Source: CAYXPG01 sp964564845 (GTDB taxonomy: Bacteria; Planctomycetota; Phycisphaerae; Sedimentisphaerales; Anaerobacaceae). From it: a stretch of DNA of 22,735 bases. Below, in pieces: positions 21,263 to 22,735 of this stretch (within the stretch, counting starts at the first letter, position 1; each line of letters begins with the position of its first letter). A model generated the notes under the pieces. It saw only the letters and a list, made by a program, of their open reading frames with translations, made no database searches and was not told where the DNA came from. The position numbers and the translations under genes are program-made. The stretch covers positions 1 to 22,735 of the forward strand of contig CAZMCN010000018.1 in assembly GCA_964564845.1 (NCBI GenBank). The letters run 5' to 3'.

Positions 21263-22546
21263 ATGAGTATTGCTGAAATTGCAGCTAAAGCCCGTTCAGG
21301 CTCAATCCGGTTGGCAGCGGTTAAAACCAATGCAAAAAATAATGCATTGGCCCAAATCGCCGATGCCCTGAAACGGCGAAGTGCCGAAATTATCGCTGCC
21401 AATGAAAAAGACCTCGCTGTGGCCAAGGAAAATAATCTCGCCGAACCACTGCTCAAACGCCTTGCCTTTGGGCAGGACAAAATAGCCGATGTCTGTGCGG
21501 GCATCGAGAGCTTAATTAAACTCGACGACCCTGTCGGCAAAACAATAGCAGCCACCGAACTCGATAAAGGGCTGGAACTTTATAAAGTATCTTGTCCCAT
21601 CGGCGTTATCGGGATTGTTTTTGAGTCCCGGCCGGACGTCCTTGTGCAAATATCAACACTGTGCCTAAAGAGCGGCAACGCTGTTCTGCTAAAGGGCGGC
21701 AGCGAGGCGGAAAACACAAATAATATTCTGGCCCGGATAATTTCGCAGGCCAGTGAAGATACAGGCCTGCCGGCCGGCTGGCTGCAACTGCTGCATACCC
21801 GGCAGGACGTTGCCGAAATGTTAGCGATGAGCGAATACATCGACCTGATTATCCCTCGCGGCTCGAATGAATTTGTCCGCTATATAATGAATAACACCGA
21901 TATACCCGTACTCGGCCACGCCGACGGGATATGTCATATTTATATAGACGCCGAGGCGGATTTGGATATGGCTGTTAAATTAGCCGTTGACTCAAAGTGC
22001 CAGTATGTTGCGGTCTGCAATGCGGTTGAAACTATGCTCGTCGATGAAAAGATTGCTCAGACTTTCCTGCCGAAGGTCAAAACTACCCTTGAGCAAAAAG
22101 GGGTTGCACTTCGCGGCTGTGAAAAAACCGCATCGATAATAGAAGTTCAGCCGGCAGGCAAGCAGGATTGGTCAACCGAATACCTCGATTATATTTTGTC
22201 GATAAAGGTTGTATCGGGCTTGGATGAAGCGATAGAACATATCAACAAATACGGTTCTGGCCATACCGACAGCATAGTTACCGAGAATAAGGAAAAGGCC
22301 GAGAAGTTTATGGAATTAGTTGATTCGGGCAATGTCTTCTGGAACGCCAGCACGCGGTTTAGTGACGGCTACCGCTACGGCCTGGGGGCGGAAGTCGGGA
22401 TAAGCACCAACAAGATACACGCACGCGGGCCGGTAGGACTGGAAGGGCTGACAATATACAAATGGAAACTGCTGGGCGCCGGGCAGATTGTGGCTGACTA
22501 TTGCGGTGAAAATGCAAAGAAATTTACGCATAGAAAAATGAAATAA
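21263..22546 (+). CDS. proA: Gamma-glutamyl phosphate reductase
   Basis: A 427-residue NADPH-dependent enzyme of the aldehyde dehydrogenase superfamily that turns gamma-glutamyl phosphate into glutamate-5-semialdehyde, the second step of proline synthesis. Motifs include PIGVIGIVFESRPD (112-125), the substrate/cofactor region LLKGGSEA (142-149), the catalytic cysteine C252 in YVAVCNAVETML, and GLGAEVGISTNKIHARGPVGLEGL near the C-terminus. Length is standard. The ATG at 21263 is the natural start; no clear ribosome-binding site precedes it. It stands alone: proB (glutamate kinase) is not in the window. Its neighbour, tRNA-Gly, diverges from the same repeat-rich spacer. Confidence 0.98.
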   Translation: MSIAEIAAKARSGSIRLAAVKTNAKNNALAQIADALKRRSAEIIAANEKDLAVAKENNLAEPLLKRLAFGQDKIADVCAGIESLIKLDDPVGKTIAATELDKGLELYKVSCPIGVIGIVFESRPDVLVQISTLCLKSGNAVLLKGGSEAENTNNILARIISQASEDTGLPAGWLQLLHTRQDVAEMLAMSEYIDLIIPRGSNEFVRYIMNNTDIPVLGHADGICHIYIDAEADLDMAVKLAVDSKCQYVAVCNAVETMLVDEKIAQTFLPKVKTTLEQKGVALRGCEKTASIIEVQPAGKQDWSTEYLDYILSIKVVSGLDEAIEHINKYGSGHTDSIVTENKEKAEKFMELVDSGNVFWNASTRFSDGYRYGLGAEVGISTNKIHARGPVGLEGLTIYKWKLLGAGQIVADYCGENAKKFTHRKMK

Positions 22547-22735
22547 GGATTCAGCCACTAAGTTGCAAGAGATGGGGGATTTTGGGGGAAATTGAAGCAA
22601 ATCAGAATTGTGGGATAACTGCGTGAGAATGGTTTGAGATAGGTTCGACAAGCTCACTACAGGTTGGGTTTGATTGGGATAAAATAGTTCGTAGTTTCCG
22701 CCTTCGCCAGGGCTACGGCGGACAGGCGTAGTTCG
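22547..22735. repeat. Spacer after proA with a hairpin repeat
   Basis: No gene is seen up to the right edge. TCCGCC (22697-22702) pairs with GGCGGA (22717-22722) over a 14-nt loop, and the hairpin is flanked by direct copies of CGTAGTT (22690-22696 and 22727-22733). Just before it lies a GGTTCGACAAGCTCACTACA word (22642-22661). Both look like dispersed intergenic repeats rather than a terminator, as no T-run follows. Confidence 0.5.

Noticed and set aside
22316..22657. Minus-strand frame at the right end
   Set aside because: Mostly antisense to the conserved C-terminus of proA, with no family features.

Overview
The window reads as an ordinary chromosomal segment of an uncultured-type Gram-negative bacterium. 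The best guess is a planctomycete of the Phycisphaerae/Sedimentisphaerales kind. The reasons are a tandem pair of divergent ClpP paralogues, a complete mreBCD-mrdA cluster with ftsI/ftsL/rsmH/mraZ close by, lipoproteins with an Lnt acyltransferase (so an outer membrane is likely), frequent TTG/GTG starts, and intergenic spacers full of short 'ATACGA'-like and 'TTGACTATT'-like repeats. This placement is inference; no rRNA or marker phylogeny is available here. No phage, insertion sequence or CRISPR array was seen.

Left part (1-5122): a 3'-truncated, membrane-anchored protein-L-isoaspartate methyltransferase on the minus strand; a tRNA-Gly(GCC) with its own promoter; then a proteostasis run on the plus strand (trigger factor, ClpP1, ClpP2) ending in a coiled-coil lipoprotein of unknown role.

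Accessory part (5173-7143): a MntA/HepT-type nucleotidyltransferase/HEPN toxin-antitoxin pair whose HepT reading frame carries an amber stop just before a family-like C-terminus; a solitary beta-class DNA methyltransferase; and a 73-residue protein that looks like a free-standing copy of the methyltransferase's own C-terminal domain. The last two run almost without spacing into lnt (apolipoprotein N-acyltransferase), which overlaps a HEAT-repeat lipoprotein gene by 4 bp.

Cell-shape part (9889-15956): a well-formed promoter starts a plus-strand cluster of a membrane-anchored coiled-coil protein with an MreC-like beta tail, a 52-residue single-span membrane protein, mreB (with its own strong promoter), mreC, mreD and the elongation transpeptidase PBP2 (mrdA). 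It meets, tail to tail, a minus-strand division cluster (20773-16035): mraZ, a 66-residue unknown, rsmH, a membrane-bound double-LysM protein, an FtsL-like protein and the division transpeptidase FtsI. The mraZ promoter contains GTGG boxes at a 10-bp period in its spacer, as expected for MraZ autoregulation. The right end holds tRNA-Gly(UCC), proA (proline synthesis) and a spacer with a hairpin repeat.

The most interesting leads are the methyltransferase/small-protein domain duplication, the two extra small or coiled-coil membrane genes upstream of mreB, the unknown genes inside the mraZ-ftsI cluster, and the amber codon in hepT.
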